DNA of 64,000 nt from Simmondsia chinensis. Lineage: Eukaryota; Streptophyta; Magnoliopsida; Caryophyllales; Simmondsiaceae. Below the pieces are notes generated by a model that was given only the letters and a program-made list of their open reading frames with translations, did not search any database and was not told the DNA's origin. The stretch's first letter is position 1. Each line of letters opens with the position of its first letter. The stretch covers positions 7,681,355-7,745,354 of the forward strand of contig JAGTTD010000005.1 of NCBI GenBank assembly GCA_018398585.1, given 5' to 3'. This document shows positions 10,863-22,306 of the stretch, one piece after another. The position numbers were made by a program, and so were the translations under genes.

Positions 10863-11960
10863 TTAACACAATGAAGTACGAAACCTAACCGTGCGAAGCT
10901 TGAACTTCCTGTTAGGTAGAAATTGAGTGAACATATCTGAGAGGTTATCAGCAATGCCAATCTTCTTCTCTGAATTGGCTCTTGACACATCAACTGAAAC
11001 AGCAACCCGCTGCTGAAGTGTGTTACTGAACTGAACTCCCTCTGACTTACTCACTTGACCTGAATCACAAACAACTGATGACATCTTCTGTGGAGATAAC
11101 AATAATGAAGACTCACCAAACGTGACACGTCTCGTCAGGAATTGTTTGAAGAGAAAACCTTTCTGCTTCACATAAAGCCCTTGTTCACATACCAGCAGTC
11201 CTCTGGACTGACCACACAAAGAGCCCCTTACACTGTGCTCAGACAGACACCTATCACCTGAGCGATCCAATCTCAAACGTCCTAAATTTGTGATCTCTGG
11301 TTCTGTCAACAACAAGGATGACGAAGATACTGCAACAGATCTAACAAATGTGGAACCGACAAGTTCATACAACGTACCTGACCTTCTGCCCTTCATAACT
11401 GTCAATACACCCTTAACGACCTTCAAAACTCCACCTTCAGCTGTGTACCTGTACTGTTTAGATTCAAGAGTACCCAAAGAGATGAAATTTTTTTTCAAAT
11501 CAGGAACATGACGAACATCGCCCAAAACCCTGATAGTGCCATCGACCATCCTAAAACGAATTGTTCCTATACCCAGAACTTTGCATGGATTATCATTACC
11601 CATCAAAGCAACTCCACCTCAAATGGACTCGTATGTGGAAAACCAATCCCGGTTGGGACAGACATGATAGGAGCAACCCGAATCCAAAAACCAACTATCT
11701 TTCAAGTTGAACTGAGGTTCAGACACGGATAAAAGAAAATCTTCATTCTCACCACCAACAACATTAGCTGCTATGGATCTCTGGTCAGACCTATTATCTG
11801 CTTCTAACTTTCTCTTAAGCTCGTAACAGTCTTTCTTAATGTGCCCTTTCTTATGACAGTAGTTACAGGTTAGGTCTTGATACCTAGACTTAGACTTGTT
11901 TCCACTATGATCATACTCGGTTCTCCCCCTCACAAATAAACCACTACCTGAGTTATACAC
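10863..11960 (-). pseudogene. Copia zinc knuckle-protease fused to remnants of pol
   Basis: In transcript order: a CCHC zinc knuckle 'CNYCHKKGHIKKDC' (about 11,870-11,830), then the protease active site 'FLDSGCSYHVCPNRDWF' with an intact Asp-Ser-Gly (about 11,690-11,640). One TGA at 11,619-11,621 stands where the family has Cys ('YESI*GGVALMGND'). The following 247-codon stretch has no stop: 'DVRHVPDLKKNFISLGTLES' (end of protease), a pre-integrase block, 'TRRVTFGESSLL' (the end of the integrase linker) and directly 'IADNLSDMFTQFLPNRKF' (end of RNase H). So two large deletions, of the integrase core and of RT/RNase H, left the reading frame open. No enzyme activity except perhaps protease is possible. 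Confidence 0.8.
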
Positions 11961-12541
11961 AGAGTCAGATAATCCCTATCTACTCGTTCTTTACTCAGTA
12001 GGTTTCTCTTAACTTCATCAACAGATATGGTTTGTCTACCCCCATAAATCATGCTTTCGACAAAACTCTTATATGAAGTAGAGAGAGAACATAACAACAA
12101 CATTGCCTGATCTTCATCCTTAGGAAAATCATCCAATTCTTTCAAATCTTGAATAATTGAATTAAATTCATTGACGCGGTTCTTAAGTGACGTACCTTCT
12201 GACATACAAAACGTGAACAACCGGCGCTTAACTGCGAGTTTGTTGGAGACAGACTTGAAACAGAACATATCCAGTAATTTCTCCCACAACTCCTTAGCGG
12301 TCTTCACTTCCATAACGTCGATCAAAACATCATCGGTAAGACACATCTGAATTGCTGTGAGCGCCTTCTCATCCAATTCCTCCCATTGTGCTTCTGTAAG
12401 ATTCTCTGATTTCTTCTCTTTCCCATCTAAAGCTTTCTTCAAGCCATTTTGAGTCAAGAGGCCCTTAACGCGAACCTGCCATAAGCTGAAGCTCCCTTGA
12501 CCACCAAACTTCTCAATTTCGGATCTAATTACGGACGTCAT
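11930..12541 (-). pseudogene. Copia gag (UBN2-type) relic
   Basis: Reads from ATG at 12,541 ('MTSVIRSEIEKFGGQGSFSLW'). Family hallmarks are visible: 'WQVRVKGLLTQNGL', 'ALTAIQMCLTDDVLIDVM', 'TAKELWEKLLDMF', 'LFTFCMSEGTSLKNRVNEFN', 'LCSLSTSYKSFVESMIYG'. About 200 residues remain, then a frameshift near 11,945 separates it from the zinc knuckle, which in intact elements belongs to the same polyprotein. Gag forms the virus-like particle of the retrotransposon in the cytoplasm. The rest of the frame is intact, which fits the young LTRs. Confidence 0.85.
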
Positions 12542-12563
12542 ATTATCAAATCGAAATAAACAA

Positions 12564-12576
12564 GGCTCTGATACCA
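12564..12576 (-). promoter_or_regulatory. Primer binding site, initiator tRNA-Met type
   Basis: Minus strand TGGTATCAGAGCC, three bases inside the 5' LTR end (12,580). This matches the 3' end of plant initiator tRNA-Met, the usual copia minus-strand primer. Confidence 0.85.
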
Positions 12577-12579
12577 ATT

Positions 12580-13217
12580 TGTTAAGAAAACTTAAACAAA
12601 TCTAGTATGCTAAGATACCAATTTGTTGGAGAACTTAATGCGGAAGCGAAAACCCTGGTAACTTGATTCGATTCAAATAATATAACTCACGCAAAACGAG
12701 AAGTAAACAAATATGGAGAAACAAAGAACAAACACAAGAACACACAATATTTACGTGGAAACCCCTCTACATTCGAGAGGGAAGAAAACCACGGGCGGAG
12801 ATGGAGATTCTTCATTAACTGAACGGAAGAATTACAACGACACTTCCCAAACGAGATATATGGAAGAATTACAATCACTCCCTCTGAACTCTCGTAGCAC
12901 TCGAATATCTTGGAGGAATTACGAAGTCATCTCTTTTTCTTAATGGCGGCTCACACGCTTTTTGATTGGATCTGAATGGGAGAAACCTCTCTCCAAATAC
13001 CGAAACCCTACGCCCCTATTTATAGAAAATAACTAGGGCCGGCGCAACAGGCTCCCGATCGATCGGAACCCACCAATCGATCGGCACTCTTAATTTCCAA
13101 AATCACCCAAATCTTTCCTTAAATCACCCGATCGATCGGCATTCCCTCCCGATCGATCGGTGACCACACGGCAGCCCCATATAAAATAAAACATGTAATT
13201 TGAGATATAACCTAACA
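12580..13217 (-). repeat. 5' LTR of the copia element
   Basis: 638 bp, nearly identical to the left copy. In element orientation transcription would start after the TATA box at 13,024-13,016. The sequence 'ataccaatttgtt' inside the LTR (about 12,615) repeats part of the primer-site flank, so an older boundary may have shifted outward by about 44 bp; both LTRs share this extension. Confidence 0.88.
13016..13159 (-). promoter_or_regulatory. TATA box with four CGATCGATCG boxes in the copia U3
   Basis: On the minus strand a TATA box (TATAAATAG, 13,024-13,016) is preceded by four copies of the palindrome CGATCGATCG, one with a mismatch: 13,150-13,159, 13,129-13,138, 13,075-13,084 and 13,056-13,065. 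All four recur in the other LTR. Repeated boxes shortly upstream of TATA are a typical layout for LTR enhancers. That they bind a factor is inference. Confidence 0.6.
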
Positions 13218-13759
13218 AATACCAATAATTTTGAAATTAAATATATATCACCCGTGTGCATTTTCTTTCTGGGGCTCCTTTGATGGACCTGGAATGACGC
13301 TTCCTCGCATGTGTGTGGGTGATTTTTACGTCCTATACCTCCTGTAGAAGCCTAGCTGCCGAACTTCACTGCCTTCCACCGTGGTTCGATCGGTTACCTA
13401 CTGTGTTCAACACTGTCAGCGCACGTTCGAGGCCATGGAGGGCGATATTCTCCTATGGCGATGGCGACCAAAGCATGCGTAGAAGTTGGTCTTAAATTAG
13501 ACGACGATAAATTTCCTAACCTTTTAGATAATATGTTCGATGGTGCATGGGTTGCCCCTTTTTGAAGTCAAACTAGTGATTCCTACGATTGGTGTTGGCT
13601 TTTATAATCCAATTTGTTTGTTCTATTGTAAGGTGTTGATTTTCCATTTACTTTTCGATTTATTAAGTAGTTGTTTCATTTTTTATTGTTATCTTTTTGA
13701 ATGGCTTTATGTTACGAAAGTGTAATAACAATAACTATAACCAATTGTTCATAGTTTAA
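13218..13759. other. No gene recognised
   Basis: Unique-looking DNA with moderate GC at 13,250-13,560. A 36-codon ATG frame (from about 13,455) has no similarity I know. The stretch ends in AT-rich sequence just before a MITE. Confidence 0.35.
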
Positions 13760-14413
13760 GGCTGCATTTGGTTCAACTTTTTAACAGCTTAAAGCTATAA
13801 AAAAGGCTTTTTTGATTGTAGGGCATATGTTTGGTTGGTAGAAAAGATTTTTATACGTCTTTTTCATAGCTTAAATAAAAAGATGAAAAAGTTGTTTTAT
13901 AACTAAGTAGAAAAAAGATGCAAAACTGGGTCTTTTTATAGCCTAAATAGAAAGATAAAAAAACTATTTTATAACTAATTAGAAAAAGATGCAAAACTCC
14001 ATCTTTTTTACTGTTTATGTCAAAGAAAGACTCTAAAAATATTATATTAATATTAAATTTTCACCATCATGACCTACTTCTACGTATTATTACTGCTCTC
14101 ACCGACCATCACACATTTTATGGTCATAGGTTGCTACACTCACCACTTTCCACTACCATGACCAAATATTATCATGATTCTCTTTTACGTACTACAATTT
14201 GTTAATTTATATTATTAAGTCATTTTTATTATTATAGTAGATAAATTACTTTTTTAACTTGTATCAAAATGCTTTATTTTATAAAAAAGATCTTTCTGCA
14301 CTGCACAACCAAACACTTCACTGTAAAAAGATAAAGATCTTAAATAGACAGATTTTATTAAAACAGATAAGCTAAAAAAAGATAAGCTATAATAAGCTGA
14401 ACCAAACACATCC
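13760..14413. mobile_element. Tourist-like (PIF/Harbinger) MITE, 654 bp
   Basis: Ends GGCTGCATTTGGTTCAACTT (13,760) and, reversed, GGATGTGTTTGGTTCAGCTT (14,413) form imperfect inverted repeats (3 mismatches in 20). The flanking trinucleotide is TAA on both sides (13,757-13,759 and 14,414-14,416), as expected for PIF/Harbinger. The interior has 'gatgcaaaactgg' and 'agataagctata' motifs shared with the element at 60,891-61,357. No coding capacity. Confidence 0.7.
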
Positions 14414-14530
14414 TAATCATCCTTATTAGTGCTTTAATGCAGATCATTATTTGGCTGTAATTTCCTTTAGGCAAGGGCGGTCAATGAATGATATTATATA
14501 TATATACACATAAAGATTTTTATTACCAAA

Positions 14531-14760
14531 TAGGGCACCAACACGCCGTCATCGGATCCCATTAGAACTCCGAAGTTAAGTGTACTTGGGAGAGAGTAGT
14601 ACCAGGATGGGTGACCTTCTAAGAAATCCTCACCCTTAGGTTAGGGGCACTGGGAAACAGCCTATCTTCAGGTTAACACTCTGAAGGGGGAAGGCTGCTT
14701 ACATCCGCCCCCTCCAGACCCTGCGTAGACGGGAGCCCTTGAGGCACTGGGTATGTTCCT
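14531..14760 (+). mobile_element. 5S rRNA-headed SINE, copy 2
   Basis: Same structure as the copy at 6,401: 5S-like head ('agggcaccaacacgcc', 'cggatcccattagaactccg', 'aagttaagtgtacttggg', 'gtaccaggatgggtgacctt') and the Au-like tail ('ctgaagggggaaggctgct', 'agaccctgcgtagacgggag', 'ccttgaggcactggg'). Left and right flanks share an imperfect AT-rich duplication ('tatatacacataaagatttttatta' versus 'tatatacagatttttaataa'). It is the copy closest to a real 5S sequence in the 'gatcccattagaactccgaa' block. Confidence 0.8.
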
Positions 14761-14860
14761 TTATATATACAGATTTTTAATAAAGGTATAATTAATTTTA
14801 TTGATAAAAGGTTTAAGCGGTAGACGAAGGGTTTGGTCCTAGAAGATTAAGCCCTAACAC

Positions 14861-17654
14861 TAGAGATGGCAATGGGACGGGTAAAAACCGTTACCCGTGG
14901 GTATCCGCCCCGTTTGGGGTGGGTACAGGTATAGATGAGGCAGATAATGGGACGGGTAGGGTGCACATGTCAATACCCGTCATGGGCATGGGGCGGGTAC
15001 GAGTATAGGCTTGTACCTGCCCCACCCCGCTCCACCCCAGACCCTCATGTACCCGCACCGCCCTGCTCCGTACCCGCATATACCCACCTTGTAATCACAT
15101 ATTGGAGTTACCCGTTGTGTTATTTTATATAAAATATTTCTTATGCAATTTATAAGTATGAATTCATGGTTATTATTGAAAGGAAAAAGAAAAGAATTTA
15201 TGGGTATTAAGTTGGACAAGGATAGGAAACTGTTGGGAAAAACTTATGAATTTTGTTGAAAAATAAACTCTGATGCCGACTATTGGGTTCACAGTTCTCA
15301 ACTATGGTCACAATAATAGGCACCTATTAGAGCACTTAAAGTAGGAGACTCTTCTCTCTACCTAAGCCCCCGGTCGGAGAGTCACGCTTCATGACACCTC
15401 ACGTGCGAGAGTTCCTGGGAATAGGTTTATCTCTATAAACCATTTGCCCTAATACCGGTTGTTGGGATGAATTTCAAAAATTCTCCCTAAAGATTACACA
15501 GCGGAATAAGTTTAGAATTCATAACTCTAAACCCAGGGTTGATTTAAAATTCTTAATTTTAAATCTACTGACTTAAATTCATAATTTAAATCATCAAATC
15601 TAAATTCTTAATTTAGATCTACAAGCCTTTTACTCTAATACATTCATAACAATACATAAACTTAAACAGGTATAATAAAGAATACTGTAAATAAATAGAA
15701 AAGCGAAAAAGAATAAAGAAAGAAGAACATACTTGGAATTGCTCCAATAATAAAGAAAAGCAGAAAGACAATAATATTCTTGAAAATCGAGACCTCGAGA
15801 CCTTCCATGCAATGATCTCAAACTGCCTGGAGAGTGGGCTCCGAAAAATATTAAACTGGGTCTCTGAAATAATTTCAGAAACCCTAACGAAATATTTTTG
15901 ACTTGAATACCAAACCTCGGAATAAGCCCCTCTATTTATAGAAATATTCCGGAGTGAAAAAAAGAAAATTTTCGATGTGGGACGCGCAAAATAAATTCCA
16001 GTTAAAGCAAAAAAACGCAGCGTTTAATTCAAAGAAACAAGCAAAATGAGTCATTTCGTGCACAGGCTAAATCGCGCCTCTTTGGTATACATGTGGCAGC
16101 GTCTCATTCGTAGGTGCCCAAACGCAAGAATCCCGCCTGGGCAAACCAGATCGTGCAACGTGGCACCCTTTGATTGGTCCATCCGTGTAGACACGGATCG
16201 TGGGACCTGTGCAACAATTTTTCGTGATTTTTTTTTTATTTTTTATTTTTACTTTGTTTCCCACATGTAAAAATTTATCTTATGAATTTTAATTTTTAAA
16301 AATTATTTTATTTTATAATTTTTAATATTTATTTATCTCATGAATAATATTTGACAAAATTAATTTACCCATCGTATGGATAAATAATTCATCTTATGAA
16401 TTCTTTAATATTTTTTCAATGGCAATAAAATACAGAGGCTTGCGTAGGGACATCGGGGACAATTTAAATCTAGCTCCAAACGGGACAAATTAAATCATCT
16501 CATGATATTAATTTAATTACCATTTAATGAGACTTAATTCCACTAAATAAATCTCACTGCACTTCAGACTTAAATTATTTATTCGATATCTCCATAATAT
16601 ACTGTATTGATGACAACAACCCCTCCATTAGATGTCCATGACAAAGGATAAATATAACCACTACCATTATCTTTCTCACAGCTTCTCCATTAGTTACCGA
16701 CTCGCCCTTCACTGAATAATTCACTTATGCTTGAACATATTCACATTTTAAATTTCAAATATCAAACACTTGGAATACTTTGGCCAAAGTTTCCGAACTA
16801 TTCAATTATTTGCGAATCAACTGAGGGGACATCTGTATCTCATAAGAGACTACAGATTCCCTATTGAATACCTGATCCTTGTCACACTTCACGCCTCTAC
16901 CCAATGTACGTGAAATTTTAGTCATTCGTTTTAGACCTTACTTATAGTACACCAAAGTAACTAACGCTCCATGCACAAGTCCAGAATACTCTCAGGATTT
17001 AGAGTCGTAGTTCAAACAGTAGAATGCTAATCACTCATCTCCGATAGTAGTCTAGAAATAAGTAACCCACATGGTCCAACTCAGTGTGTCAAACACACTA
17101 ACCTAACACTTTTGGATCTCCATCCACATGACCAAGACAAGCTATCTAAAGTGTCACGTTATAGTCTTAACATACAAGTGGTCTAGACTTGTCTTCGACT
17201 ACGAGTCTTTCAAACAACAATCCATATCATTTGTTCCAAGTCTATCTGTGGCTTAGTCTCATAAACCACTCAGAACAAATATGTAAATTGTAGACTGAGG
17301 ACTACATCCATCTCATGGATGCTCCCGAAAGAAAATCACATGCAGTATAAATGCTCAAATACACAACTTTAACTAGGAAATGATTGGAACTTCAATTTTA
17401 TTTATTAATTAAAATAATATATCCAGAATAAATCTGGATTTCATGACACTGTTCATAACAGTAACAAGGTTGGTAAGGGTGGGTAGGGGCAGGTAACGGG
17501 TACCCATTGGGTACCCGTGGGTAATGGGGCAGGTACGGGTACCAACTTCATACCAGTGGCGGGTAATGGGGGGGTACGAGTATAGGATTTTTGTGGCGGG
17601 TACGGGTATGGCGGCAGTGCCCCCCGTACCCGCCCTGCCTCATTGCCATCCCTA
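14861..17654. mobile_element. Non-autonomous hAT element with a nested LTR
   Basis: Ends TAGAGATGGCAATGGGACGG and, reversed, TAGGGATGGCAATGAGGCAG are inverted repeats. A perfect 8-bp duplication CCTAACAC lies at 14,853-14,860 and 17,655-17,662. The arms are rich in 'gggtacccgtgggta'-like subterminal repeats. Without the nested insertion (15,231-17,460) the element is about 565 bp. It encodes no transposase. Confidence 0.85.
15231..17460 (-). mobile_element. LTR-like insertion (probable solo LTR), 2.2 kb
   Basis: Begins TGTTGGG and ends CATAACA on the plus strand, flanked by near-identical pentamers gaaac (15,226-15,230) and gtaac (17,461-17,465), inside the hAT element. A TATA box on the minus strand (about 15,940-15,932) is followed in the element sense by a pyrimidine-rich leader, so the element points to the minus strand. 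On the minus strand near 15,463 'CCCAACAACCGGTATTAGGG' resembles an LTR end plus a decayed initiator-Met primer site. So the LTR may be 15,464-17,460 with 230 bp of internal sequence left. No protein is encoded. Confidence 0.5.
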
Positions 17655-18317
17655 CCTAACACCTTTATTTTGACATGTGACTCGGTTGAGTCTTTGTAAT
17701 TATACTTGGGCCTCGAAAACAGCTACTGCTTCGCAGATTCAAGGTTAATAGGCATTTAGGTCGGACTTTGGGTTCTTCATGCATAAGAGTATGGATTGAG
17801 ATTTATGGGTTGACAGTCCAATGTTGGTTGAAGGAAAGCTTCACTGAGTTAGCTAATCTATAGGGCAAGCTTATCTGGGTTTGCCAGAACTTCTACAATG
17901 TTATGCGCTGGCGTTGCAACGATACTTATTGATGCTTCTCTTCCTTCGTTTATACACAAAGTGGTCCAAAAATGAGGTAATTCTCATTTCCAAAGTTTAG
18001 TTTGCACCACTATTTTTGTGTTCTAATCTTCAAAGGACACTAAATGTTAAGTCCAAGAAAATCAAATGGTGACAATCAAAAAGTCTCATCAAGTAACTGA
18101 GTACAATATAACAATTTATTCTTCTTGAACCTTGAGCATATCTACTATAACAATTATTTTGGCCACTTACTACATTATTGGCCTTGTAATTAGGTGTTTC
18201 CTTAGTTCTCAAACTTGTTTAGGAATGGGGGGGTATATGTTATGAGTTAATTTCGATAGATATTTTACTATCTTTTGTAATTGATTTGTGAATATTGGTA
18301 AGTGTACGATTTGCCAT
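17655..18317. other. Spacer; expected left end of outer CACTA not found
   Basis: This stretch should contain the left terminus of the plus-strand CACTA element, but I find neither CACTACAA nor the GTTGGTAAA-type subterminal repeats seen at its right end. The element may be 5'-truncated or the end may be decayed. Confidence 0.35.
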
Positions 18318-21300
18318 ATGGATGTGTTCAAAAACAAGGATTGGGTGAATTTTCCAAGGGCTTCAAGCGAATTTGAGAATGGAATGAGGTCATTTGTTGT
18401 GTATGCTTTTAATGTTGGTGGTAAAAATGGGTTGATACCTTGTCCATTTATGTTATGCGCTAATCGATATAGCAAAAGCAAACTAACTAAGGAACGCCAT
18501 CTTCAACTTGAAGGCACGGATTCCGATTATGCTCGTAGCATATGGCGTATTCATGGAGAGTCGGAAGTTTATGAGGCCAATGATATTTCTAGCAAGATAG
18601 AGATGACTGTTTGTGATGATGATTATGGTATTTATGATTTGATCGGTGATGCATATGGGTAGATAATCCTATTAATATGCCAGAATCATCACAACCACCA
18701 ACGGAAGGACCTAATGTTGAAACAGAAAATTTTTACGAATTACTTAAAGATACAAAGCAACCTTTACATCCTGATTGTGATAAATTCAGCGAGCTCTCAT
18801 TTATTGTTTCATCTATATCATCTTAAATGCAAACATGGGGTGACCAATGCTGAATTTACTGAACTTTTGACATTGTTTAAAAGGGCTTTGCCAAAGGGGG
18901 AACATTGCCGAACTATTATTGCAAAGCAAAACACATTGTTAGAAAGTTGGGTCTTACCTACAATAAAATAGATGCGCGTCCCAACAATTGTGTGTAGTTT
19001 CAAAGGATTTATTGAACTATGTTGCATGCCTTGTTTGTGGTGCTTCACGATACAAGACCGCAAATGATGGGAATGTAGTGTTATTAGCCAATGGAAAAAA
19101 GTCCCTAATAAGGTGCTCTATCACTTCCCCTTAATACTGAGACTTGAGAGGATTTTTATGTCAACTAAAATAGCTAGTTATACGAGATGCCATGCCGATA
19201 CATGGAAGAAAGATGGTCAGCTAAGACATCCTGTAAACACCGAAGCTTGGAAGAGTTTAGATGAGCAGTACCTAGAATTTTCTTTAGATTTTCAAAATGT
19301 TTGGCTTGGCCTTGCTAAGGATGGTTAAACCCTTTTGGAATTATGGGTATCACTCAATATAGCATGTGGCCAGTTATGTTAATGCATTACAATTTGCCAC
19401 CATGGATGTGTATGAAGCAATCTTATTTCATGTTAAACTTGCTTATACTGGGTCCGAGGCACCTAGCAATGACATTGATGTCTACTTACAACCTTTAGTT
19501 GAGGAGTTGAGTAACTTGTGGGAGATGGGTGTGAACACTTACGATACCTTAATAGGTGAGACCTTTTTTTTACATGCAACATTGTTATGGACAATCAGTG
19601 ATTTCGCAGCCTATGGTAATGTGTCTAGGTGGAGAACAAAGGGAAATGTCCATGTCCTCATTGTAATATAGATACTTGCTCTCGCTACCTGAAACAAAGT
19701 AGGAAATTATGATACCAAGAACATCGGCGCTTTCTTGATATCATTCATAAATCTCATCGCAACAGAAAGGCGTTTGACGGAACCACTTAAAACAGACATG
19801 CTCCAAAGTTGATATTTGGAAGAGAGGTGTTAGAACAGATGAAAGGACTACATGTGACATTAGATAAGGGTTTGCGATTGCAGCATTAAGAAAAAGAAAA
19901 TGAAAAGGGGCTGATAAAGTTGGCCCTTGGAAGAAGAGGAACATTTTTTTTTCCAGCTACCACATTGGGAGCATCTAATGATAAGGTAGAACCTTGACGC
20001 GATTCACATCAAGAAGAATATTTGTGAAAGCTTAATTTGTACACTTTTAGATATTGAAGGGAAAACAAAAGACACATTGCAATCATGCCTTGATCTCGTG
20101 GATATGAATATTTGGAAGATATTCACCCAAAAGAAGAAAAGGGAAAAGTGTATTTACCTCCTGCATGTTTCACAATAAGTATTGAAGAAAAAGAAGGAAC
20201 TTTTGGGAGTTTTAGCTACAATTAGGGTTCCTGATGGATATACATGCAATATTGCCAAATGTGTGAGGACGACGGAAATATAGATCTTGGGCTTGAAAAG
20301 TCATGATTGTCATGTTTGCTCTGTTAGTGCAAAAATTGCGAAATAAGGAGGTGAGTTGTGTGATAATTCAGTTCAACATCTATTTTCGAGAGCTATGCTC
20401 AAAAGTGGACAACATATGACTTTGAGTTCTTACAAGATCGGACAACAATAACTTTTAATGAACTAGAGTGATAAGTACCTTCTTCCGTCTTCGACATCAT
20501 GGTGCACCTTGCTATGCATCTATCATATGAAGCATGTATAGCAGGCCCTGTTTGTTTTCGATGGATGTATCCAATTGAGAAGTATGTAATCTAATTAGTA
20601 CTTCCCATGATTTTTATATTTATAATTAATGTATTTGGCACATTTTAACTTTATTTTAATGACCTTAAATAAGTTTTTTGCATAAGTTAAAGCGTTATGT
20701 ACCTATTGGAAGTTGACCAGAAGCATCAATTGGTGAAGGATACCTTTCAGAAGAATGCCTTACCTTTTTGTGAAAGACATTTGCATGGTGTTGAGACAAG
20801 AGAGATAAGGTCCAAAAGAAATGATGACGCCACGGATGGTGACGCACGTGAAGGATTTTCGATATTCTCCCTTAAAAGTAATTACACTTATGTAAAGAAT
20901 GTCATGTTGTCCTCTAATGATCTCTTACAACAAACACATAGATATATCTTATTCAACTACAAAGAAATTCAAGATGTCATCAAGGATATTCTTCAACAAA
21001 GACTTTTATTTCATTTGTTTCTTTATTGATGATATAAAGTTTAGAATTCAAATGTAAGCTCACAACTTTTCTAATTACAGTGAGCATCACGGCCTTATTA
21101 CAGCTCAAAACAACCACATGACAGAAACAAAAACAAAAAAAGTTTGAGGAGGTCCACAAAGTAAATTTTCTTACTTGTTTTCCATCTAATGTAAGTTTAA
21201 GGCGTATACAACATAAGAGTCACATTGTAGTTCTTATAAATAATTTTAACGTATTTATTTTTCTAACACTAGTTAACTTTTGTAGGTTGAATGTTGTGTA

Positions 21301-21734
21301 CTTGCTGACCCTAACAAAGCTGAGGATTTATAATGGTTGAGTAAATAGCCTAGCAACTAGATAAGGAAGATGACAAGGATCGCATGTAATGGTTTTAGGT
21401 TCCGCGTAAAAAGTGTTGACAAGAAAGCAGTAACTCAAAATTCAGGTGTTCTTACCCATGCGGCTACACCTATAGGGAATATCAATTTCATAGTATGCTA
21501 ATAGAAATTCTTGAGTTGGACTATTGTCATGATAGGAAGGTTGTCTTGTTTTGATGTGATTGGTCAACTTGGTTTTAATTTAGTTATCCTTAAAACATCG
21601 ATGAAAACAAACGAGCCTTTTGTTATCATTGACCAAGTCCAGCAGTTTTCTATACGTCTAACGGTAGATAAAATGATTGGCATGTTGTGACTTGTACAAA
21701 ATCAAGGGATTTGTTTGACATGGGGGAAGATAAC

Positions 21735-22287
21735 TGTTTTGGGTACAGGTTTTTTTAATGGAAGATTAATCTCAAACCTTTTTATTGATTGGAGAATTTG
21801 ATATTTGATAAAAGAGAGCATTAATTCTATACAAGTGTGATAGTCTTAAAAAAGATGTCATGCCTTTTCTCAAGATTTTGGGCAGTATTTATTGCTTTAC
21901 ATGGGAGAGTCTCTTCGTTACGTTGAGTGAGTGGTCGTATTTCGCCTGGTCCCAACTCAGGGCAAGATGCCCCTGGATCCAAGACTCTTGCTACTAAGTA
22001 GCTGTTTCCTTGTGTGTTATAGCGAATAGTTGAGGTTGATGGATTCTTGGGCGAGTTTCCTAGCTCTGGCTGAGAATCTCCCTATGGCTGAGGTTCCCGC
22101 CTCGGGTATTTGTATAGGTGTCAATAATGACTTGCACTTGTACTTCGGTGGCGAGATGGAGTTGTATGATGAGACGAGGCTGTCCGCAGTCATGGGCCGA
22201 AATGTATCTAGGTGGCGAGATGTATCCCGGGCTCCGAAGGCCATGTTGTTATTCTTTTGGTCGGAGGCTATTTGCGGGTTGTTATCA
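21735..22287 (-). repeat. 3' LTR of the gypsy element
   Basis: 553 bp, plus strand TGTTTTGGGTACAG to GTTATCA. In element sense it starts TGATAACAACC right after the polypurine tract. It carries 'gttgaggttgatggattctt' and 'gggcgagtttcc', conserved with the other LTR. Confidence 0.9.
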
Positions 22288-22306
22288 GTGAGTGCCCCAC
22301 CATTCC
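22288..22306 (-). promoter_or_regulatory. Polypurine tract of the gypsy element
   Basis: Minus strand 'GGAATGGTGGGGCACTCAC' directly before the LTR start TGATAAC. Purine content is high except at the end; this fits the plus-strand primer position and fixes the LTR boundary. Confidence 0.6.

Larger units (their letters stand above)
10150..13217 (-). mobile_element. Internally deleted Ty1/copia retrotransposon, two LTRs
   Basis: Two direct repeats of equal length (638 bp, 10,150-10,787 and 12,580-13,217), each TG...CA, flank 1.8 kb of minus-strand coding relics. The initiator-Met primer site and a polypurine tract are in the expected places. The interior keeps gag, the zinc knuckle, protease, a fragment around the pre-integrase/integrase end and the last residues of RNase H; the integrase core and almost all of RT are missing, so it is a deletion derivative. 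By eye the LTRs differ at about 23 of 638 sites (about 96% identical), making this the youngest LTR element here. Five-base flanks (aggac versus aatac) match only 3 of 5, so the TSD is not clear. Confidence 0.9.

Noticed and set aside
14891..15219. Pro/Arg-rich frames in 14.9-15.2 kb and 17.45-17.66 kb
   Set aside because: They are translations of the gggtacccg-type subterminal repeats of the hAT element.
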